6,446 nucleotides of DNA from Planctomycetota bacterium (GTDB lineage: Bacteria > Planctomycetota > SBBH01 > JAHFOU01), in contig JAHFOU010000135.1 in the NCBI GenBank assembly GCA_023261525.1, forward strand, positions 1 to 6,446, written 5' to 3'. The position numbers and the translations under genes are program-made. Below are positions 1-4,853 of the stretch, piece after piece. Each line of letters starts with the position of its first letter. The first letter of the stretch is position 1. The notes under the pieces were generated by a model. That model was not told where the DNA came from, searched no databases, and was given only the letters and a program-made list of their open reading frames with translations.

Positions 1-21
1 GGTGTTCTGGATGTAGGTCAT
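1..21 (-). CDS. gcvPA: Glycine dehydrogenase (decarboxylating) subunit 1, first 7 codons only
   Basis: An ATG on the minus strand at 21-19 opens a frame reading MTYIQNT before the window ends. From knowledge of the family, the N-terminal half of split glycine decarboxylase (P-protein subunit 1) commonly begins M-x-Y-I-P-N-T, so the match is good although only seven residues are visible. The position also fits: gcvT, gcvH, gcvPA, gcvPB is a common order in bacteria with a split P-protein. The start lies 4 nt after the gcvH stop. An AGG (part of the gcvH stop region) sits 4 nt upstream of the ATG as a weak ribosome binding site, which suggests translational coupling to gcvH. With so little sequence, identity rests on both the heptapeptide and the context. 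The PLP-dependent enzyme would decarboxylate glycine and pass the aminomethyl group to lipoyl-GcvH. Confidence 0.72.
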
Positions 22-25
22 GGAC

Positions 26-409
26 CTAGTGGCTGCCCGCGGCGGCCGTCTTGTCGTAGGCGGCGGCATCGAGCAGGCCCTGGGGCGCACCCGAGGCCTT
101 CACCTTGATCATCCAGCCCGCCTTCCAGGGGTCGGCGGAGAGGGACTCCGGCTTCTGGGCCAGGGCCTGGTTGCTCTCGACCACCTCCCCGCTCACCGGG
201 GAGATCAGGTCGGAGACGGCCTTGACCGACTCGATGGAGCCGAAGGGCTTGCCGGCCTCGACCTTCTTGCCCTTGGCCGGGAGGTCCAGGAAGACCAGGT
301 CGGTCAGGGAGTCCACGGCGAACTTCGTGATCCCGACGACGGAGTTCCCGCCTTCGGTCATCACCCATTCGTGGCTGGAGAGGTACTTGCGGTCGGAGGG
401 GCTGGACAT
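26..409 (-). CDS. gcvH: Glycine cleavage system H protein (lipoyl carrier)
   Basis: GcvH is the small lipoylated shuttle protein that carries the aminomethyl intermediate from P-protein to T-protein and is re-oxidised by L-protein in the cytoplasm. The 127-residue product has the normal family length. It shows the N-terminal YLSSHEWV segment (residues 9-16), the GITKFAVDSLTDLVFLDLP core (26-44), and the lipoylation motif SIESVKAVSDL (58-68) with the modified lysine at K63. The ISPVSGEVVE strand and the DPWKAGWMIKV region follow as in other GcvH proteins. The start at 409 is chosen because AGGAG lies at 423-419, 9 nt upstream, and because the frame reads into non-homologous residues beyond it. 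The stop is TAG at 28-26. It lies 61 nt after gcvT and 4 nt before gcvPA. Identification is secure. Confidence 0.97.
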   Translation of the reverse strand: MSSPSDRKYLSSHEWVMTEGGNSVVGITKFAVDSLTDLVFLDLPAKGKKVEAGKPFGSIESVKAVSDLISPVSGEVVESNQALAQKPESLSADPWKAGWMIKVKASGAPQGLLDAAAYDKTAAAGSH

Positions 410-418
410 GGCGTCGGG

Positions 419-423
419 CTCCT
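419..423 (-). promoter_or_regulatory. Ribosome binding site of gcvH
   Basis: AGGAG on the minus strand, 9 nt upstream of the ATG at 409. It decides the gcvH start within a longer open frame that has no upstream homology. Confidence 0.7.
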
Positions 424-446
424 GGGGTGGGAGCCGGATGATAGCG

Positions 447-472
447 AAAACGCCGGACGGGTCCAGCGTTTC
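447..472 (-). terminator. Hairpin between gcvT and gcvH (possible attenuator or weak terminator)
   Basis: On the minus strand, arm AACGCTGGAC (470-461) is followed by CC and then GTCCGGCGTT (458-449). All ten positions can pair, with one G-U wobble, and the stem extends by an A-U and a G-U pair into the gcvT stop codon. The innermost pairs probably open, leaving about 8-10 bp around a 6-nt loop. The transcript then reads TTTTCGC, but these Ts mostly lie in the stem, so the U-tract is poor for classic intrinsic termination. It starts at the gcvT stop and ends about 24 nt before the gcvH ribosome binding site. It could partly attenuate transcription, protect the gcvT mRNA 3' end or tune the T:H ratio. 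The structure is seen in the sequence; the function is inference. Confidence 0.4.
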
Positions 473-1547
473 AGACGCCGGTTTTGGCGGCAGGCTTCTC
501 GCGCTTGTAGAACGGCAGGGGCACGACCTTGGCCGGGTACTTCTGGCCCCGGATGTCCACCTCCAGGGCATTGCCGACCGCGGTCTCGGCGGGCGGCACG
601 TAGGCCGTGGCCAGGGTCTTCCCGGTGAGGGGCGACGCCGTCCCGCTGGCGACGACGCCGACGGGCGTGGCGGCCTTGCAGACCGCATAGCCCTGGCGGG
701 GGATGCGCTTGTCGGCCACCTCGAGCCCGACCAGCTTCTTGGCCAGTCCCGCGGCCTTGGCCTTCTCCAGCGCGGCGCGGCCCGTGAACTCCTTGGTGAA
801 TTTCACGGCCCAGTCCACCCCGGCTTCCAGGGGGTTGGTCTCCTCGTCCAGCTCGTGCCCGTAGAGGGGCATGCCGGCCTCCAGGCGCAGGGTGTCGCGG
901 GCCCCCAGGCCGATGGGGACCGTGCCCGCCTTCAGGAGGGCGTTCCAGAGCCCCGTTGCGGCGGCGGCAGGCAGGAAGACCTCGAAGCCGTCCTCGCCGG
1001 TATAGCCGGTCCGGGAGACCATCCCCGGCTTCCCGTCCGCGAAGGTGTAGTACTTCATCGCGCCGAGGTCCTGGGAGACCAGGGGCTGGAGGATCTCGAC
1101 CGAACGAGGGCCCTGGATGGCGATGAGGGCAGTCTCCCGGGTCAGATCCGTGATCTGGACGGACGCGGGCTTGCGCGCCCCCAGCCAGGCCAGGATCTTC
1201 TCCCGGTTGCCGGCGTTCACGACCAGGAAGAAGGACGCGGCCTCCCGGTAGACCAGGATGTCGTCCAGGATGCGGCCGGCCTCGTTCAGGACCAGGCTGT
1301 AGCGGCAGCGGCCCACCGGCATCTCGCCGATGGCCTGGGTCAGGCTCTTCTCGAGGAACTCCAGGGCGCCCGCCCCGGAGACCCGCAGGCGGCCCATGTG
1401 GGAAAGGTCGAAGAGGCCCGCGTCCTTGCGCACCGCCAGGTGCTCGGAGCGGATGTCCTTGTAGTAGAGCGGAAGGTCCCAGCCGTGGAAGTCCACGACA
1501 TGCCCCTGAAGGGCCAGATGCGCCTCATACAGCGGGGTCCTTGCCAT
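471..1547 (-). CDS. gcvT: Glycine cleavage system T protein (aminomethyltransferase)
   Basis: GcvT transfers the methylene carbon from aminomethyl-lipoyl-GcvH to tetrahydrofolate, releasing ammonia. The 358-residue product matches the usual length of about 360-370. It begins RTPLYEAHLALQG, followed by VDFHGWDLPLYY (18-29), then the LFDLSHMGRLRVSG segment (45-58). The RILDDILVYR motif (92-101) carries D96, the position of the catalytic aspartate in characterised T-proteins. YTGEDGFEVF follows in the central domain. The C-terminal GCV_T_C barrel includes PVGVVASGTASPLTG and the ATAYVPP strand. The start is ATG at 1547; no clear Shine-Dalgarno sequence is visible, only GG-containing bases. The preceding lipoprotein gene stops 15 bp upstream in the same frame, so reinitiation after that gene is plausible. 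The stop is TGA at 473-471. Confidence 0.97.
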   Translation of the reverse strand: MARTPLYEAHLALQGHVVDFHGWDLPLYYKDIRSEHLAVRKDAGLFDLSHMGRLRVSGAGALEFLEKSLTQAIGEMPVGRCRYSLVLNEAGRILDDILVYREAASFFLVVNAGNREKILAWLGARKPASVQITDLTRETALIAIQGPRSVEILQPLVSQDLGAMKYYTFADGKPGMVSRTGYTGEDGFEVFLPAAAATGLWNALLKAGTVPIGLGARDTLRLEAGMPLYGHELDEETNPLEAGVDWAVKFTKEFTGRAALEKAKAAGLAKKLVGLEVADKRIPRQGYAVCKAATPVGVVASGTASPLTGKTLATAYVPPAETAVGNALEVDIRGQKYPAKVVPLPFYKREKPAAKTGV

Positions 1548-1562
1548 CCGTATGCCGTAGGG

Positions 1563-2555
1563 CTACTTGTCGCCCTCGGTGTTCCCGGTGGCGCGCGGCA
1601 TGATGTGGCTGGTGGCGCTGAGGCGGCGGATGAAGCCGTCGTAGGAGGTGATGCCGCCCAGGTAGCTCAGGACCAGGTTCCAGTCATGCTGGAAGGCCGT
1701 GCCCACGTACTCCGGCTGGGTGGGCACGAAGACGATGTCGTTGATGCGCAGGGGGATGTCCTGCTCGAAGTCGGCGCGCTTGAAGAACTGGGACATGTCC
1801 GAGACGATGACGAGCGGCTTCTTGCCGGTCTCGGACTCCGGGTCGTCCTCCTGGCGGAAGACGGCCACGTTGCGCCAGTTCGCGCGCCCGCTCAACCCGC
1901 CCGACATGGCGATCACGGTGCTCAGGGTCTCCTTGCCGGAGAAGGCGATCAGGCGGCCGCCCACGCCGGACGACTCCACGCCGGTCGCGCCGCCGCCGCC
2001 GAGCTCCCCGAAGAGCAGGATGTCCCCGAAGTCGGGGGCATTGCCGTTTCCGGTCCCGATGCGCTGGGTCCCCTGCTCCAGGTTCACGGTGACCTGGGGG
2101 TCCTTCATGTAGGCCAGAAGCCCCTCGCGCAGGATGTCCGCGACCTGGCGCGGCGTCTTGCCGCCCGCCTGGACCTCGTCCAGCCAGGGGAAGGAGAAGG
2201 TCCCGTCGGGACGGACGTAGTACTGGGTGGAGAGCTTGGGCTCGTCCACCACCGAGACGCTGATGCGGTCCCCGGGGGCGAGACGGTAGCTCTGCTGGTC
2301 CGGGACCCCCTGCTTGTGGCTTTCCCTCAGGTGGGCGTTCCAGCGCACGGCCGTCCAGATGTCGGGCCGCATCTTCACGGACGACCGCTCGTCCAGCTCC
2401 CGGCGCAGGCCCGGGTCACCCATGGTGCTGGGCAGGTCGATGGTCTCCTTGGGCTGGCGGCTGATGAAGCGCCAGTGGTGCCCGCCGAAGTAGCAGGAAG
2501 GCAGGGGCGCAACGGCCAGGGCGAGGAGGAACAGCCGGAAGGGTCTCGATGTCAT
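1563..2555 (-). CDS. Polysaccharide export outer-membrane lipoprotein (Wza/SLBB family)
   Basis: This 330-residue protein resembles the Wza/Poly_export family, whose members form outer-membrane channels for capsule or exopolysaccharide export. The N-terminus MTSRPFRLFLLALAVAPLPSC is a lipoprotein signal with a lipobox-like LPSC, placing the lipidated cysteine at C21. A Poly_export domain covers about residues 88-162, opening YRLAPGDRISVSVVDEP and including VRPDGTFSFPWLDEVQAGG and DPQVTVNL. One SLBB-like domain spans about 178-280, ending LRINDIVFVP. It contains a Gly-rich loop (about 185-200) that looks like an insertion. The C-terminal 50 residues could supply the membrane-crossing helix known from Wza, which is inference. 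The start at 2555 is chosen for the signal peptide; no ribosome binding site is clear. No glycosyltransferase, Wzc-like kinase or polymerase gene is present in the window. It stops 15 bp before gcvT in the same frame. Confidence 0.88.
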   Translation of the reverse strand: MTSRPFRLFLLALAVAPLPSCYFGGHHWRFISRQPKETIDLPSTMGDPGLRRELDERSSVKMRPDIWTAVRWNAHLRESHKQGVPDQQSYRLAPGDRISVSVVDEPKLSTQYYVRPDGTFSFPWLDEVQAGGKTPRQVADILREGLLAYMKDPQVTVNLEQGTQRIGTGNGNAPDFGDILLFGELGGGGATGVESSGVGGRLIAFSGKETLSTVIAMSGGLSGRANWRNVAVFRQEDDPESETGKKPLVIVSDMSQFFKRADFEQDIPLRINDIVFVPTQPEYVGTAFQHDWNLVLSYLGGITSYDGFIRRLSATSHIMPRATGNTEGDK

Positions 2556-2609
2556 CTTGAGGTCCGGTATCCTAAATCCCCTATCGACAAAAACAAGGGG
2601 AAACTCAAG
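2556..2609. repeat. Nested inverted repeats in the divergent intergenic gap
   Basis: Two nested inverted repeats lie in the 90-bp gap between the divergent genes. The outer pair is CTTGAG (2556-2561) with CTCAAG (2604-2609). The inner pair is TCCCCT (2577-2582) with AGGGGA (2596-2601). The region is clearly more AT-rich than the flanking genes. It could be an operator for a dimeric regulator controlling both directions, or chance. The repeats are short, so no regulator is proposed. Confidence 0.3.
2569..2596 (-). promoter_or_regulatory. Weak candidate promoter for the export-lipoprotein/gcv transcript
   Basis: On the minus strand, TTGTTT (2596-2591) and TAGGAT (2574-2569) are separated by 16 bp. 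They match the sigma70 consensus at 3 of 6 and 4 of 6 positions. Transcription would start only a few bases before the ATG at 2555, which would suit the absence of a Shine-Dalgarno sequence there. The match is weak; support comes mainly from this being the only gap where the leftward set could start. Confidence 0.25.
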
Positions 2610-2619
2610 CTTCCAGCCA

Positions 2620-2625
2620 TATAAT
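2620..2625 (+). promoter_or_regulatory. Perfect -10 hexamer ahead of moaC
   Basis: TATAAT at 2620-2625 matches the sigma70 -10 consensus exactly and stands out in this GC-rich sequence. At 16-18 bp spacing no good -35 hexamer is present (bases 2596-2603 are AGGGGAAA), although an A-rich tract at 2587-2596 lies upstream and could act like an UP element. Transcription would begin near 2632, about 14 nt before the moaC ATG, leaving no room for a molybdenum-cofactor riboswitch. This is the likely promoter of the five-gene rightward operon. Confidence 0.45.
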
Positions 2626-2636
2626 CCCCGCCCCTT

Positions 2637-2640
2637 GGAG
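2637..2640 (+). promoter_or_regulatory. Ribosome binding site of moaC
   Basis: GGAG, 5 nt before the ATG at 2646. With the in-frame TAA at 2622-2624 it fixes the moaC start and rules out a longer N-terminus from ATG. Confidence 0.6.
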
Positions 2641-2645
2641 CGCTT

Positions 2646-3077
2646 ATGCTCGATCTGAGCGACAAAAAGAAGACGCTCCGCACGGCCGTGGCCCAGGGCA
2701 CCCTCCTCATGCGTCCCGACACCCTGGCACGGATCCGCCGCAACGACCTGCCCAAGCCCGACCCCCTCCCCACGGCCCGCGCCGCCGCCTGCCTGGCGGC
2801 CAAGCGGACCCCCGACCTCATCCCCGACTGCCATCCCATCGCCCTGACCCACGTCGAGGTGGCCTTCGAACTGATCGAGCCCGACCGCATCCGGGTGACG
2901 GCCACCGTCCGCACGGAGGACCGCACGGGCGTGGAGATGGAGGCCCTGACGGCGGCCTCGGTGGCCTGCCTGACGGTCTACGACATCGCCAAGGGCGTGG
3001 ACCCCGCCATGCGCATCACCGACCTGGCCCTGATCTCGAAAACCGGGGGCAAGAGCGATTATGCCGTCCAAGGCTGA
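2646..3077 (+). CDS. moaC: Cyclic pyranopterin monophosphate synthase MoaC
   Basis: MoaC converts the 3',8-cyclo-GTP made by MoaA into cyclic pyranopterin monophosphate, the first stable intermediate of molybdenum cofactor synthesis. The 143-residue product shows AAKRTPDLIPDCHPIALTHV (51-70), containing K53 and the CHP motif (62-64). It also has RTGVEMEALTAASVACLTVYDIAKGVD (93-119), including D113 and K116, which correspond to the catalytic Asp/Lys pair of the family. The GGKS near the C-terminus (134-137) is also typical. It is about 15 residues shorter at the N-terminus than E. coli-type MoaC: it begins at the MLDLSDK segment and lacks the preceding stretch. An in-frame TAA 21 nt upstream excludes an extension. 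The last 17 nt overlap the next molybdenum cofactor gene. No moaA, moaD or moaE lies in the window. Confidence 0.96.
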   Translation: MLDLSDKKKTLRTAVAQGTLLMRPDTLARIRRNDLPKPDPLPTARAAACLAAKRTPDLIPDCHPIALTHVEVAFELIEPDRIRVTATVRTEDRTGVEMEALTAASVACLTVYDIAKGVDPAMRITDLALISKTGGKSDYAVQG

Positions 3078-3558
3078 CCGCACCGCCGCCGTGCTGACGG
3101 TGAGCGACCGCTCCTCCCGGGGCCAGCGGCCCGACACCGGAGGCCCCCGGGTGGCCCGGGCCCTGCGCCGGGCCGGCTTCCGCGTGATCGCCACGGGCCT
3201 GGTCCCGGACGAGCGCCCCAGGATCGCCTCCGCCCTGAGGCGCCTGGCCCGCCAGGCCGCCCTGGTCGTCACCACGGGAGGCACCGGCCTCTCCCCCCGG
3301 GACGTCACCCCGGAAGCGACCCGCTCCGTCCTGGACCGGGAGTTTCCCGGCTTCGGGGAGGCCATGCGGGCCGCCGCGTTCGGCCGCCTGCCCTCCGCCA
3401 TCCTCTCCCGGGCCACGGCGGGGACCCGGGGCCGCAGCCTCGTGGTCAACCTCCCCGGCAACCCTGCGGGCGCGGTGGAGAGCCTCAGCGTCGTCCTGCC
3501 CGCCATCCCCCATGCCCTGGCCCTGATCCGGAGGCCGCAGTGCGACCCGCACTCCTGA
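3061..3558 (+). CDS. mog: Molybdopterin adenylyltransferase, MogA/MoaB family
   Basis: This family binds molybdopterin. MogA-type members adenylate it with ATP, priming it for molybdate insertion by MoeA. The 165-residue product starts with the AVLTVSDRSSRGQRPDTGGP region (10-29). It carries LVPDE with D50, and TTGGTGLSPRDVTPEAT (71-87) with D81. These aspartates correspond to D49 and D82, the functional residues of E. coli MogA. The NLPGNPAGAVESL segment near the C-terminus is the usual substrate-binding loop. The length is closer to MoaB (about 170) than to E. coli MogA (about 195), so the choice between MogA and MoaB is less certain than family membership; the retained aspartates favour an active adenylyltransferase. 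ATG at 3061 is used because later starts would remove the first beta strand. It overlaps moaC by 17 nt and the next gene by 19 nt. Confidence 0.9.
   Translation: MPSKADRTAAVLTVSDRSSRGQRPDTGGPRVARALRRAGFRVIATGLVPDERPRIASALRRLARQAALVVTTGGTGLSPRDVTPEATRSVLDREFPGFGEAMRAAAFGRLPSAILSRATAGTRGRSLVVNLPGNPAGAVESLSVVLPAIPHALALIRRPQCDPHS
3530..3534 (+). promoter_or_regulatory. Ribosome binding site supporting the GTG start at 3540
   Basis: GGAGG inside the end of the mog gene, 5 nt before GTG at 3540. It selects this GTG as the start of the HEAT lipoprotein and implies coupled translation. Confidence 0.7.
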
Positions 3559-4853
3559 CCGGCCTGCTCCTGCTGGGAGCCGGGTGCGCGCCCTCGTCGG
3601 GAGGGGCGGGGCCCTCCGCTCCCGCCGCGGCCTCCTCCCTTCCCCCCGAGATGGAGCTGGAGATCCGCGACGCCCTGCACGACGCCCTGTACGGCAAGGA
3701 CGCCCAGAGCGACCGGGGACGGGACCGCATCCGGGACATCGGCAAGCCCGCCGTGCCCATCCTCGTGCAGGCCCTGGCCGACGAGGACCGCCTGGACGAG
3801 AAGTCCTCCGGACACAGCATCCTGGAGACCCGGGTGCGCCGCCAGAAGCTGGCCATCCTCCTGGGGGAGGCCCGGGACCCCCGGGCCATCGGCCCCCTGC
3901 TGGAGCGCTACGACGGGGAGCCCTTCGCCCGCGCCCTGGAGAAGATCACCGGCCTGGCCCTGGGCGACCGCCTGGAAGCCTGGCGCGAATGGTACGTGGA
4001 CCAGCCGCCCGCGGACACCTCCCCGGCCGAGATCGAGAAGGCCGTCCGCCTCTTCCGGAGCCAGCCGGTCCGGGAGCGCCTCCAGACCATGCAGGACCTG
4101 GCGTACGCCGTCCGGGTGAGGACCGGGGCCGCCCAGCTCCTGGACACCACGGATCCCCAGGTGAGGACCCTGACCACGCGGCGCCAGTCCCAGACCATGA
4201 CCGTGGCCGACCTGGACCGCCGCCGGGCCGCCCGGACCCTGCTCGCGGCGGGCTTCCAGGACCCCGAGCCGGCCGTCCGGAACTACGCCAAGCTGGTGGC
4301 CATCCAGCTCGGCCCCCTGGCCGTCTCCTCCCTGAGGCCCCTGACCCGCGGCGGACCGCCCGAGACCCGCCTGCCGGCGATCCGGACCCTGGGGGAGATC
4401 GGGGATCCCCGCGCCAGGCCGGAGCTGGAAGCCGCCCTCGCGGATCCGGTGACCGCCCTGCGTTTCGCCTCGGCCCAGGCCCTGGGCCAGATCGGGGGCC
4501 CGGCCGCGGCCGCCCCCCTGGAGGCCGGCCTCCGTGGGGAGAAGGATCCGGAGGTCCGCGCCGCCCTGCTCGGAGGGCTCGCGATGTGTGGCCGGACCGA
4601 CCGCTTCCAGGACCTGCTGGCCATGCTCGCAGGCCCCCAAAAGGATCTCGCGGCCGCCCAGCTCGAAGCGGTCTGCCGCAAGGCCTACACCCTGGACTGC
4701 CAGAGCGTGCATGGGCTGAGGATCCCCGCCACGGAGGAAGCCTGGCGGGAGTACTGGCGCCGCCAGGCCCTCGGCACCGATTCTGAACTTTGGAAGCGCT
4801 GGTGGACCCAAGCCAAGGTTATCCTTTCCCCCCTCCCAGGAGGTACCCCATGA
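3540..4853 (+). CDS. HEAT-repeat lipoprotein of unknown function
   Basis: The 437-residue product starts MRPALLTGLLLLGAGC, a lipoprotein-type signal with the probable lipidated cysteine at C16 (Gly rather than Leu at -3, so the lipobox is not perfect). A Ser/Ala/Pro/Gly-rich linker follows to about residue 36. HEAT/PBS-lyase-like helical repeats follow: IRDIGKPAVPILVQALADED (64-83), a unit at 97-123 (LGEARDPRAIGPLLERY), and a run from about 242 to 365 that includes AIRTLGEIGDPRARPELEAALADP and ASAQALGQIGGPAAAAPLEAGL. The block at about 156-230 is charged and lacks clear repeats. Two W-rich segments, EAWREWY (146-152) and EAWREYW (400-406), close repeat blocks. Such proteins are usually protein-binding scaffolds; no catalytic motif is seen. 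The GTG start has a strong ribosome binding site. Its final ATGA overlaps the next gene. Placement after molybdenum cofactor genes does not reveal its role. Confidence 0.85.
   Translation: MRPALLTGLLLLGAGCAPSSGGAGPSAPAAASSLPPEMELEIRDALHDALYGKDAQSDRGRDRIRDIGKPAVPILVQALADEDRLDEKSSGHSILETRVRRQKLAILLGEARDPRAIGPLLERYDGEPFARALEKITGLALGDRLEAWREWYVDQPPADTSPAEIEKAVRLFRSQPVRERLQTMQDLAYAVRVRTGAAQLLDTTDPQVRTLTTRRQSQTMTVADLDRRRAARTLLAAGFQDPEPAVRNYAKLVAIQLGPLAVSSLRPLTRGGPPETRLPAIRTLGEIGDPRARPELEAALADPVTALRFASAQALGQIGGPAAAAPLEAGLRGEKDPEVRAALLGGLAMCGRTDRFQDLLAMLAGPQKDLAAAQLEAVCRKAYTLDCQSVHGLRIPATEEAWREYWRRQALGTDSELWKRWWTQAKVILSPLPGGTP
4838..4843 (+). promoter_or_regulatory. Ribosome binding site of the second HEAT-repeat gene
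   Basis: A complete AGGAGG, 6 nt before the ATG at 4850. It favours this start over the in-frame ATG at 4790, whose extra 20 residues are encoded inside the preceding gene. It is the strongest Shine-Dalgarno sequence in the window. Confidence 0.8.

Noticed and set aside
26..688. Extended GcvH of 220 residues
   Set aside because: The residues before 409 are an Arg/Pro-rich shadow of gcvT and intergenic sequence; the ATG at 409 has its own ribosome binding site and normal GcvH length.
105..2624. An 839-residue plus-strand open frame opposite gcvH, gcvT and the export lipoprotein
   Set aside because: Low-complexity shadow composition (Gly, Leu, Arg, Asp runs), no recognisable domain, and the opposite strand carries three clear genes.
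2626..2645. Molybdenum-cofactor riboswitch upstream of moaC
   Set aside because: The leader from the likely start site is only about 14 nt, too short for that structured RNA.
3584..4786. A 400-residue plus-strand frame inside the HEAT lipoprotein gene
   Set aside because: Composed almost wholly of Arg, Pro and Gly, as expected for a shifted frame of GC-rich codons; the overlapping frame has a signal peptide, repeats and a ribosome binding site.
1563..4811. A 1082-residue minus-strand open frame covering the moaC, mog and first HEAT-gene region as well as the export lipoprotein
   Set aside because: Only the part from 2555 to 1563 resembles a protein family. The upstream 750 residues are Gly/Arg/Pro-rich, lie opposite well-supported genes and reflect the scarcity of stop codons in high-GC DNA.
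4790..4849. A 20-residue N-terminal extension of the second HEAT protein from ATG at 4790
   Set aside because: The extension lies within the coding end of the preceding gene and has no ribosome binding site, while AGGAGG precedes the ATG at 4850.
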